Shown: in pieces, positions 1-7,536 of the stretch | Layout of the letters: the number at the start of each line of letters is the position of its first letter | How positions within the stretch are numbered: position 1 is the first letter of the stretch | NCBI GenBank assembly: GCA_029936295.1 | Contig: JAPYTH010000016.1 | Coordinates: 1 to 40,947, forward strand | Source of the DNA: TMED109 sp015660425 | GTDB taxonomy: Bacteria > Pseudomonadota > Alphaproteobacteria > TMED109 | DNA length: 40,947 bases | Reading direction: 5' to 3' | The notes under the pieces: model-generated | What the model was told of the DNA's origin: nothing | Seen by the model: only the letters and a program-made list of their open reading frames with translations | Databases searched by the model: none | Translations under genes and position numbers: made by a program

Positions 1-24
1 TTTAATTAATTGGGAGGAAAAGAA

Positions 25-1557
25 ATGGGCGGAACTTGGCTCAGCGAGCGCGAGCTTGCTTTAGTAGATGGAGCGGAAAAATTAAATTTAGATTTACCGA
101 TTCCTACACAAATAGTGTCTAATGGAGAATATTTGCCTCCATCACAATCAGGTATTCAAAAGAAAGTTGAAGCTTTGACTGTAGAAATGGCAGATAAAAA
201 CGCAAAACACCTCAATATGTCTAGAAGACAATACCTACAAACTAGTTGCGGGATGGCTACAGCTTTCTTAGCTATGAATCAAATCTATGGTGGTGGAGTT
301 TTTCAAGTAAGTGAAGCAGAAGCACGCGACCCTGAAATGATGATGGAAAGAACTGCGCGTGTAGAAGGTCAATTTATTTTTGATGACCAAACACATTTCC
401 TTCGTGATGACTTTCCACATGAAGCAATTTTAGGTCTAGGTGAATTTGCTGCAGAGCATTGGAATCCAAAACTTAAAGAAGAAGGCCTATCTTTAACAAG
501 ATATAAATTTGAAAACTATATTGCAGAACTTTGGTATAGATCAGATACAAAAATGGCCCTTCTATCAGGTGCTCCTTTTGATGACCCAACTTGGTGGTTA
601 CTACATAATGACCAAATCGTAGCTGCAAGAGACATGGTAAATGATTTTGCTGGTACGACACGTATGTTAGGTCATACTGTTATTACACCTGGTCAAGATG
701 GATGGATGGATGAAGTTGATAGAGCTATTGAAGTTCTAAAACCTGATTCATGGAAATCTTATACAATTGGTGATCCATTATCACCATCTAAATACCCATG
801 GCGTTTAGATGATGAAAAACTAATGTATCCTTTTTATGAAAAAGCAGTTAAAGCCTATAAAAATGGTGGGCCAAAACCTACAATTTGTGTTCATAAAGGA
901 TTGTTACCACCGGATTATGAAGTTTCCTTCAAAGGTGTGTGGCAATATGCCACAGCAGATGATATACCAAAAGCTGCACAAGACTGGCCTGAAATGAACT
1001 TTGTAATCTATCACTCAGCTTTGCGTCCATTCCTAGAACTTCCGGATCAAGCTTGGAATGAATTTGAAGAAAGTGGTGGTTATATAAAATGGGCTTCAGA
1101 TTTAGCGGAAATTCCTGAAAAATATGGGGTAACAAATGTTTACGGAGAGATTGGATCTACTTTTGCTAATTCAGCTGTAGCACATCCACGTTTCTGTGCC
1201 GCATTCATTGGAACTCTTGTAAAAGGAATGGGAGCAGATCATGTTGTATGGGGATCAGATACTGTATGGTATGGTTCTCCACAATGGCAAATTGAAGCAA
1301 TGAGACGCTTAGAAGTTCCAGAAGATATGCAGAAAAAATATGGGCTTCCTGCCCTTGGAGGTGAAAATAGTCTTACTAAGCAAGCTATTTTTGGATTAAA
1401 TTCTGCTCGTCTCTATGAGTTAGGTTTAAATGAAGCGAAAAACCTACCAGATATGCCTTCATTCTCTGAAGATAAAATTGGACAGCTTGCTGAAAGATTT
1501 AGAGAAGAAGGAGGACAACCATCTAATAAACGTTATGGCTTAATTAGAACATCATAA
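25..1557 (+). CDS. Amidohydrolase family protein (amidohydrolase_2 type) with internal Tat-like motif
   Basis: This looks like a metal-dependent hydrolase of the amidohydrolase_2 (ACMSD-like) TIM-barrel family; the substrate is unknown. The ATG at 25 is chosen because GGGAGG at 12-17 sits 7 bases before it; an in-frame TTG at 10 overlaps that ribosome binding site and would add five residues. The product is 510 residues. Residues 1-60 are hydrophilic, then an SRRQYLQ twin-arginine-like motif (about 66) is followed by a short hydrophobic stretch. Candidate barrel ligands are His in CVHKG, His in YHSAL and Asp in WGSDT. The usual HxH near the first strand is reduced to QTH, so the metal site may be atypical. 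GC is visibly higher than in most neighbouring genes, which suggests high expression or transfer. The family call is good; the function is open. Confidence 0.8.
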   Translation: MGGTWLSERELALVDGAEKLNLDLPIPTQIVSNGEYLPPSQSGIQKKVEALTVEMADKNAKHLNMSRRQYLQTSCGMATAFLAMNQIYGGGVFQVSEAEARDPEMMMERTARVEGQFIFDDQTHFLRDDFPHEAILGLGEFAAEHWNPKLKEEGLSLTRYKFENYIAELWYRSDTKMALLSGAPFDDPTWWLLHNDQIVAARDMVNDFAGTTRMLGHTVITPGQDGWMDEVDRAIEVLKPDSWKSYTIGDPLSPSKYPWRLDDEKLMYPFYEKAVKAYKNGGPKPTICVHKGLLPPDYEVSFKGVWQYATADDIPKAAQDWPEMNFVIYHSALRPFLELPDQAWNEFEESGGYIKWASDLAEIPEKYGVTNVYGEIGSTFANSAVAHPRFCAAFIGTLVKGMGADHVVWGSDTVWYGSPQWQIEAMRRLEVPEDMQKKYGLPALGGENSLTKQAIFGLNSARLYELGLNEAKNLPDMPSFSEDKIGQLAERFREEGGQPSNKRYGLIRTS

Positions 1558-1588
1558 TTAACGTTTATTTGGTTTTCAAATATATAGG

Positions 1589-1620
1589 AAACCCCGTCCC
1601 TTAAGGGGCGGGGTTTTTTA
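1589..1620 (+). terminator. Strong intrinsic terminator after the amidohydrolase gene
   Basis: A 12-bp GC-rich stem (arms 1589-1600 and 1605-1616, one T-G wobble) closes a TTAA loop and runs into a T tract at 1614-1619. It lies 31 bases after the amidohydrolase stop and only 22 bases before the next start codon, so it should end transcription of the first gene and limit read-through into the second. Confidence 0.92.
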
Positions 1621-1642
1621 TTATAACTTAGGAGATATAATT

Positions 1643-2227
1643 ATGAAATTTATAAAAAATTTATGTGTACTGGCATTTACTGTATTTTTATTTATAGGGC
1701 TTACCTATAAGATAGCTAGTTCACAAGAAATAATAACTATTAAATCAAATGAGGCTCGACTCTATTTTGGTGGCTTATTTCCAAGCTACATATTTTATAT
1801 GCAAGGGGGAATACCTGAAAGTACAGAAACAGCATGGGTTGATAAAGAATATTGGGCAGTTCTAGAAATTGATAAAAGCAGCAAAGTACATCCTGGTGAA
1901 TCAACAATTTTTAAATTAAAAAGAACTTCTACAGCTAGCCCCCAACCTGAATGGTGCGTAACAGAAGGTGGATCAGAATTTGCAGGTAAAGGTCCTGCTT
2001 GTCTTAAAACTCCTGCTGATCCAAAAAGTATGAACCAGTTACGTTTTAAAGTAAAAACCCAATACAGTGAAACTGCAACAAATTTACCTGCAGAATTTCA
2101 AAATAAAAATTGGGTACAATATGAAGTTGGGTATGATGATGATGGTGTAAGTCTCAATCAGTTACCAGGAAGGTTACCTCCTCCTGATCATACATTTGGG
2201 CCTGTAACACTTTATATATTTAAATAA
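1643..2227 (+). CDS. Secreted hypothetical protein, 194 residues
   Basis: I do not recognise this family. The ATG at 1643 follows GGAG at 1631-1634 with good spacing. Residues 1-27 form a signal peptide: Lys at positions 2 and 5, a hydrophobic core at about 7-21, and a likely cut in the ASSQE region. The mature part is about 167 residues, rich in aromatic residues and beta-prone. It has two cysteines (105 and 120) that could form a disulfide in an oxidising periplasm, an acidic YDDDG segment near 164-168 and a proline-rich PGRLPPPD segment near 175-182. There is no membrane segment beyond the signal and no lipobox. It sits just downstream of a strong terminator, so its own promoter is unclear. 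An export role in the periplasm or outside is inference from the signal peptide only. Confidence 0.8.
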   Translation: MKFIKNLCVLAFTVFLFIGLTYKIASSQEIITIKSNEARLYFGGLFPSYIFYMQGGIPESTETAWVDKEYWAVLEIDKSSKVHPGESTIFKLKRTSTASPQPEWCVTEGGSEFAGKGPACLKTPADPKSMNQLRFKVKTQYSETATNLPAEFQNKNWVQYEVGYDDDGVSLNQLPGRLPPPDHTFGPVTLYIFK

Positions 2228-2244
2228 ACACTATTGTTTATTAT

Positions 2245-2276
2245 CAGCATCTAGATTTTAAAATATCTAGGTGCTG
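2245..2276. terminator. Hairpin between convergent genes, possible bidirectional terminator
   Basis: A 12-bp stem (arms 2245-2256 and 2265-2276, one T-G wobble) with an 8-base AT loop fills most of the gap between two convergent genes. The flanking T tracts are poor on both strands, so it may act mainly as a 3'-end stabilising or processing structure rather than an efficient terminator. Confidence 0.55.
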
Positions 2277-3686
2277 TTAATCTCCAGTGACTATTCTATT
2301 TACTAATTCTTTTACACTGGGAACAAACCCATTAGAATAAAAAGGGTCATTTTTAAATTTCCAAGCATTATGTCCGGCAAACATTAGTTCCTTGTCAGGG
2401 TCCTTCCCATGTGCAACATTTTGAAGTGTTTTTTGTATGCAAAAACTTCGTGGATCAACTTTTCTCCCAGTAGAATATTTATTTTCTTCATTATCTGACC
2501 AATTTGAGAATTTACACTGGCTCAAACAACCCATACACTCTTTTTGATCTTTTCTAATTTGCAAAGAATTTTTTTCTGTAACAAAAATTACTGTATCATC
2601 AGGCGTCTTTAAAATTTCTGTAAAACCTTGCTTTATCCATTTAGCTGCTTTACTTGCATCTTCTTTATTAAAATAAAATGTTTTATTTTTATTTTTACCT
2701 ATTTTTATAGGAACTACCATCTCTCCAACTATAGTTAAAGAGGTCTTCAACTGTCTCTTTTTTCGTTCTATTAAATCTTTAATAAATGTATTTTTTACCG
2801 ATGATGCGTAAAAATTAGTCGGACTAAATCTATGTAATAATATATCTTTATCGTCAAGAGTTAGTAACTTGTCTTTCCAAATTTGTGATATAGGGCTTTC
2901 TTTAGTTAAAAGAGGTCTTGTTCCAAATTGAAATACTATAGGGCCTAATTCTTTATTATCAACCCACTTAATCCAATCTTTTAAATGCCAAACTCCTCCT
3001 GCCATAACAATTGGAGTTTCATCTAAACCAATAGCACGCATAGCTTTTCTTAACTCCACACATCTTGGATAAGGGTCTTGCGGAACTTCTGGATCCTCAT
3101 GGTTTGATAATCCATTATGTCCTCCAGCTAACCATGGATCTTCATACACTACACCACCTAACCACTCTGCACTTCTTGAATAAGCTCTTTTATACAGTAT
3201 TTTAAATGCTCTTGCAGAGGATATAATAGGATAATAATATACTCCAAAACTTGCACATATATCTCCTAATTTATAAGGCATACCTGCCCCACAAGTAATC
3301 CCATGCACTAAGCCTTTTGATTTTTCTAATATGCCTTTTAAAACAGTTTCAGCTCCACCCATTTCCCATAAGATATTAACATGTATTCTTCCATTATCTT
3401 TTCTCATATCATGAGCTATCTTTGCTTGCTGAACCCCTCCTTCAATTGCATAATTTATTAACTCTTGGTGACGTTCTATTCTAGTCTTTCCAGAATAAGT
3501 TTGTGGTATTATTATACCATTAGAATCATACGAGTCAGGATTAACTCCAGATATTGTGCCTATACCTCCGGCTTCCGCCCAAGCACCGGAAGTGTTGCCA
3601 TTAGTTACACAACACCCTTTTCCTCCCTCAATTAGAGGAAGAACATCTGCTCCTGATATTTTTAATGAGTTTAAAGTAGGAAACAA
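2277..3686 (-). CDS. Nitronate monooxygenase / 2-nitropropane dioxygenase-like flavoprotein
   Basis: This 469-residue protein belongs to the FMN-dependent nitronate monooxygenase/YrpB-like TIM-barrel family, which oxidises alkyl nitronates or related compounds. Visible family elements are IEGGKG (residues 19-24), AGGIGTISG (39-47), the glycine-rich MAGGVW phosphate-binding turn (228-233) and FQFGTRPLL (252-260). The likely start is TTG at 3686, with an AAGGAAAG ribosome binding site about 6 bases upstream; no ATG occurs near the N-terminus and the MFPTL beginning suits the family. After the barrel, residues 380-420 carry Cys384, Cys387, Cys391 and Cys416, a pattern that could bind iron-sulfur or zinc. 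The gene lies 25 bases downstream of pnp and is probably co-transcribed with it. The physiological substrate cannot be read from the sequence. Confidence 0.85.
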   Translation of the reverse strand: MFPTLNSLKISGADVLPLIEGGKGCCVTNGNTSGAWAEAGGIGTISGVNPDSYDSNGIIIPQTYSGKTRIERHQELINYAIEGGVQQAKIAHDMRKDNGRIHVNILWEMGGAETVLKGILEKSKGLVHGITCGAGMPYKLGDICASFGVYYYPIISSARAFKILYKRAYSRSAEWLGGVVYEDPWLAGGHNGLSNHEDPEVPQDPYPRCVELRKAMRAIGLDETPIVMAGGVWHLKDWIKWVDNKELGPIVFQFGTRPLLTKESPISQIWKDKLLTLDDKDILLHRFSPTNFYASSVKNTFIKDLIERKKRQLKTSLTIVGEMVVPIKIGKNKNKTFYFNKEDASKAAKWIKQGFTEILKTPDDTVIFVTEKNSLQIRKDQKECMGCLSQCKFSNWSDNEENKYSTGRKVDPRSFCIQKTLQNVAHGKDPDKELMFAGHNAWKFKNDPFYSNGFVPSVKELVNRIVTGD

Positions 3687-3711
3687 ACCTTACTTTCCTT
3701 TCTTTATATAA

Positions 3712-5886
3712 CTATCTTCTTTGCGAAGGTCTTCTTCTTCCGCTCCTAGGAGGTCCTTTTGGGCGATCATTTTCTTGTTCTTGAAACTGGTCAGAAATAT
3801 CTTCTCCTGTTTCTTGATTGACCACTTTCATTGATAGTCTTACTTTACCTCTATCATCCAATCCCATAACCTTAACCTTTACAATGTCTCCCTCATTACA
3901 AATATCAGTAACCTTTTCTACTCTTTCAGCAGCCATAGCACTTATATGTACTAGACCATCCTTCTTACCTAAGAAGTTAACAAAAGCACCAAAATCCATA
4001 ACTTTTACTACTTTTCCTTCATAGATAACCCCTACCTCTGGTTCTGCTACTATGCTTTCAATTTCTGCTTTTGCTATTTCTATTGCTTCCTTACTAGTAC
4101 CAAATATGGATATCAATCCTGTATCGTCTATATCTATTTTAGCTCCAGAATTAGCAGATAGTTCTTTTATAACTTTTCCTCCTTGGCCAATGACTTCTCT
4201 AATTTTATCTACAGCTACCTGCATTCTTTCTAATCGTGGCGCGAATTCATTTACTTCTGCCCTGGCAACTTTAATTTCCTTAGCCATTTCTGAAAGTATG
4301 TGTAATCTTCCTTCCCGTGCTTGGTCTAGTGCTAAAGACATAATTTCTCTCGTTATTGAAGTGATCTTTATATCCATTTGTAATGAAGTTATGCCATTAT
4401 CAGTTCCTGCAACTTTGAAATCCATATCACCAAGATGGTCTTCATCTCCTAATATATCTGATAATACAGCAAATTTATCACCTTCCTTTATTAAACCCAT
4501 TGCAATTCCTGCAACTGGTTTTTTTAAAGGAACCCCCGCATCCATTAATGCTAATGATGCACCACATACTGTGGCCATTGATGAGGATCCATTAGATTCA
4601 GTAATTTCAGATAGCACTCTTACTGTATAAGGAAAGTCTTCATGATCTGGCATCATAGGATGAATAGCTCTCCAAGCTAACATTCCATGTCCAGTCTCTC
4701 TTCTACCTGTAAATAAACGTCCTGCTTCTCCAACTGAATAAGGCGGGAAGTTATAATGTAACATAAAATTCCTTTTTGAATCACCCTCAAGAGAATCTAA
4801 TATTTGTTCATCTCTGCTACTACCTAATGTAATTGAAACTAAAGCTTGAGTCTCTCCTCTAGTAAACAAGGCTGAGCCATGAGTCGTTTCTAAAATATCT
4901 AACTCAGAAGCAATAGGTCTTATTTTATTTAACACTCTTCCGTCTATACGTTTACCAGTTTTTAAAACTTGTCCTCTAACTAAATCTTTTTCAGCTTTCT
5001 TTAATTGAGCGTTTATTTGCCCCATATCTAATTCAGAAACAACTGCTTCTTCAATCACTTTTGTTTTTATATCACTAAGCATTTGTTGACGTTTTTGCTT
5101 AACCGTCTCTGCATACGCCTTTTTTAAGACAACTTTAGTATGCTTTTCTACATGCTTTACTTCAGCATCACCTATAGATGAAGGTTTAAAATCCCAAGGG
5201 TCTTTAGCTGCTTGTTCTGCTAAACTTATTATTGTCTTAATAACAGATTTAATTTCTTTATGACCAAAGTCTACAGCCCCTAGCATAATTTCTTCTGAAA
5301 GCTCATTTGCTTCAGATTCAACCATTAAAACTCCTTGATTAGTACCAGCTACCACTAAATCTAATGCAGAGGTTTCTAACTCTTCATATGTAGGATTTAA
5401 AACATATTTTTCATCAACCCAAGCAACTCTAGCCCCACCAATTGGACCTAAGAAAGGAACTCCAGATATGGTTAATGCTGCTGCAGTTCCAATTATAGAT
5501 GGAATATCAGGATTATTTTTTAAATCATGACTCACAACAGTACAAATCACTTGCACTTCATTCATAAAACCTTCCATAAACAAAGGTCTTATGGGCCTAT
5601 CTATTAATCTAGATGTTAAAACTTCTTTTTCGCTTGGGCGACCTTCTCTTTTAAAAAAACCACCAGGTATTTTTCCTGCTGCAGAAGCCTTTTCTTGATA
5701 ATGCACAGATAAAGGAAACCAGTCCTGATTAAGAGTTACATTTTTTGCTGCAACCACTGTACACAATACTTGTGTGCCTCCATATGTTACCATAACTGCC
5801 CCTGCTGCTTGGCGCGCAATTTTTCCTGTTTCTAAAACTAACCTTTTTCCACCGTATTCTATCTCTTCTCTATATATATCAAACAT
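3712..5886 (-). CDS. pnp: Polyribonucleotide nucleotidyltransferase (PNPase)
   Basis: PNPase degrades RNA 3' to 5' by phosphorolysis and forms a trimeric ring, often with degradosome partners. The 724-residue product has the full family layout: first RNase PH domain (about 12-140), helical linker (about 240-310), second RNase PH domain (about 325-460, including FTRGETQALV), KH domain with the GQGG loop near 565, and S1 domain from about 622 (GKVVKVMDFGAFV). It ends in a basic, proline- and arginine-rich tail. The ATG at 5886 follows AAGGAAAA about 6 bases upstream. It lies 63 bases downstream of rpsO, the conserved rpsO-pnp arrangement; in E. coli this region carries an RNase III hairpin, but here I see only a weak AT-only inverted repeat near 5917-5935. 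Confidence 0.98.
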   Translation of the reverse strand: MFDIYREEIEYGGKRLVLETGKIARQAAGAVMVTYGGTQVLCTVVAAKNVTLNQDWFPLSVHYQEKASAAGKIPGGFFKREGRPSEKEVLTSRLIDRPIRPLFMEGFMNEVQVICTVVSHDLKNNPDIPSIIGTAAALTISGVPFLGPIGGARVAWVDEKYVLNPTYEELETSALDLVVAGTNQGVLMVESEANELSEEIMLGAVDFGHKEIKSVIKTIISLAEQAAKDPWDFKPSSIGDAEVKHVEKHTKVVLKKAYAETVKQKRQQMLSDIKTKVIEEAVVSELDMGQINAQLKKAEKDLVRGQVLKTGKRIDGRVLNKIRPIASELDILETTHGSALFTRGETQALVSITLGSSRDEQILDSLEGDSKRNFMLHYNFPPYSVGEAGRLFTGRRETGHGMLAWRAIHPMMPDHEDFPYTVRVLSEITESNGSSSMATVCGASLALMDAGVPLKKPVAGIAMGLIKEGDKFAVLSDILGDEDHLGDMDFKVAGTDNGITSLQMDIKITSITREIMSLALDQAREGRLHILSEMAKEIKVARAEVNEFAPRLERMQVAVDKIREVIGQGGKVIKELSANSGAKIDIDDTGLISIFGTSKEAIEIAKAEIESIVAEPEVGVIYEGKVVKVMDFGAFVNFLGKKDGLVHISAMAAERVEKVTDICNEGDIVKVKVMGLDDRGKVRLSMKVVNQETGEDISDQFQEQENDRPKGPPRSGRRRPSQRR

Positions 5887-5949
5887 ACAATTTTCCTTTT
5901 ACTTCCTCTATAATTTAGTAACTATAAATTAAATTTATTTAAAATATTC

Positions 5950-6219
5950 TTATTTACGTATACCTAAATCTTTTATTATTTTTAAATATGATTCTTCTTC
6001 TTTAGCCTTTAAATAATCTAGTAAACGCCTTCTACTGTTTACCATTTTTAAAAGCCCTCTTCTAGAATGAATATCTTTTTTATGGTCTTTAAAGTGGCCA
6101 GTAAGATTATTTATTCGTTCTGTTAAAATTGCAATTTGCACTTGAGGAGAACCAGTATCTCCCTTTTTTCTTGCAAATTGTTTTATTACTTCTTGTTTTC
6201 TTTCAGTTGTTATCGACAT
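5950..6219 (-). CDS. rpsO: 30S ribosomal protein S15
   Basis: S15 binds the central domain of 16S rRNA and nucleates assembly of the small-subunit platform. The 89-residue product matches the usual S15 length and carries the conserved TGSPQVQIA segment, HFKDHKKDIHSRRGL and the RRRLLDYLK helix. The ATG at 6219 is preferred over an in-frame TTG at 6222 because it gives the standard N-terminus (MSITTERKQ) and because GGAG lies about 7 bases upstream. It sits between truB and pnp on the same strand, 16 bases after the truB stop, and is surely part of the rimP-to-pnp operon. Confidence 0.98.
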   Translation of the reverse strand: MSITTERKQEVIKQFARKKGDTGSPQVQIAILTERINNLTGHFKDHKKDIHSRRGLLKMVNSRRRLLDYLKAKEEESYLKIIKDLGIRK

Positions 6220-6235
6220 CAACAGTCTCCATTAT

Positions 6236-7147
6236 TTAATTGTTAAACACTCTAAAGGGCAAAATATACTTATTTTCTATTCTAGCTAGTGCCACTGGGT
6301 TATTATTGCTAGTGATATAAACTTCTGTATTAAATTTCCCTTCCTCTAATACTAAATCTTCTTTATAGACTTTTTGACCTCTAGAAATAAGAACAGCCTC
6401 ATCTCTAGTAATATCAATTGCCGGGATGTCGTCCAGCACAAAAGATATAGGTCTTATAGCCTCAGATATTTTAGCTTTATCTACTAGGTTAGCAATATCT
6501 GCAAGTAAAATCGCATCTTTATAAAAAAAAGATCCTACAGATAGGCGCTTTAAGTAAACTATATGTCCATATGTATTTAACTCCCTCGCTAGATCTCTCG
6601 CTAAAGATCTTATATAAACCCCTTTACCACATTCTACTTTTAACCTAGCTAAATCTTTATTAATATATTCTACTAAAGATATCTTTTTAATAAGGACTTC
6701 CCTTGCAGGAATGTCAGTAATAATAGCGTTTCTTGCAAGCTTATAAGAGCGAACACCATGAATTTTAATAGCCGAATAAGCTGGGGGCTTCTGCTTAATT
6801 ATGCCTTGAAATTTTGGTAAAATGTTTGTTATATCTTTCTTTAGAGGTCTTATAATACTTTCAGCTATTATTTTCCCTTCTAAATCATCCGTATCAGTAG
6901 CAGTTCCCCATTTTATATCAAACTCGTAAGACTTGCTCGAATTCATTGCAAAGCTCATAGTTTTTGTTGCTTCTCCTAATGCAACAGGCAAAACACCTGA
7001 AGCCAAGGGGTCTAAGGTTCCCGCATGTCCAGCCTTTTGAACATTCAAAATCCTTTTTACTTTATTTACGACCTTTGCAGAAGTCATACCTATTTCTTTA
7101 TTCACTATTATCCAACCGCTTTTTTTATTTTTTGAATTTACCTGCAA
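6236..7147 (-). CDS. truB: tRNA pseudouridine(55) synthase
   Basis: TruB converts U55 in the T-psi-C arm of elongator tRNAs to pseudouridine and also helps fold tRNA. The 303-residue product has the N-terminal GWIIVNKEIGMTS segment, the catalytic Asp in HAGTLDPLASG (about residues 41-51), KxPPAYSAIK and the GVYIRSLARDL motif, followed by a short C-terminal PUA-like region. The start is probably TTG at 7147, with AAGGAG about 10 bases upstream; no in-frame ATG precedes the conserved core. It follows rbfA by 14 bases and precedes rpsO, the classic order. Confidence 0.96.
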   Translation of the reverse strand: MQVNSKNKKSGWIIVNKEIGMTSAKVVNKVKRILNVQKAGHAGTLDPLASGVLPVALGEATKTMSFAMNSSKSYEFDIKWGTATDTDDLEGKIIAESIIRPLKKDITNILPKFQGIIKQKPPAYSAIKIHGVRSYKLARNAIITDIPAREVLIKKISLVEYINKDLARLKVECGKGVYIRSLARDLARELNTYGHIVYLKRLSVGSFFYKDAILLADIANLVDKAKISEAIRPISFVLDDIPAIDITRDEAVLISRGQKVYKEDLVLEEGKFNTEVYITSNNNPVALARIENKYILPFRVFNN

Positions 7148-7161
7148 ATATATATTTCTCC

Positions 7162-7536
7162 TTATTTATCTCTTTTAGCGCTATTAATTAAGTCATCAAT
7201 ATAAGTTTGCTTTTCAAAACTATCATCTAACATAAAATTTAATTTAGGGGCTCTTCTTAATTTTAATTCTCTAGTTAAAGGTCCTATTAAAGGACGACAT
7301 GAATTGTTTAAAGCAGAAACTAATTCTGCAGAATCATTTATGCCTCCAAGAGTAGAAATATATACAGAGGCGTTACTTAGATCACGTGAAACTCTTACTT
7401 CTGTAACTAATATTGATATTTTATCTATAATTGGATTATGAAAACTATGATTTAGCATCATAAAAGAAATAGCTTTTCTTAAATTTTCTCCGACTTTTAA
7501 TTGACGGGAAGAAGGACCAATATTTTTTTTTTTCAT
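7162..7536 (-). CDS. rbfA: 30S ribosome-binding factor A
   Basis: RbfA binds the immature 30S subunit and supports 16S rRNA 5'-end maturation and cold growth. The 124-residue protein has the family KH-type fold signature: SRQLKVGENLRKAIS at the N-terminus, VTEVRVSRDLSNASVYIS in the middle and LKLRRAPKLNFMLDDSFE near the end. Its ATG shares one base with the infB stop codon (TAATG), so translation is probably coupled to infB. The start codon is followed by a run of eleven A on the coding strand, encoding MKKKNI, a slippage-prone stretch. Confidence 0.96.
   Translation of the reverse strand: MKKKNIGPSSRQLKVGENLRKAISFMMLNHSFHNPIIDKISILVTEVRVSRDLSNASVYISTLGGINDSAELVSALNNSCRPLIGPLTRELKLRRAPKLNFMLDDSFEKQTYIDDLINSAKRDK

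Noticed and set aside
4052..4630. Plus-strand open frame of 192 codons inside pnp, and a shorter one at 3818-4024
   Set aside because: Antisense to conserved PNPase KH and RNase PH coding sequence; serine- and isoleucine-rich composition typical of a shadow frame.
5917..5935. Inverted repeat between rpsO and pnp as an RNase III or terminator hairpin
   Set aside because: The stem is about six A-T pairs with no GC and no T tract; too weak to call.
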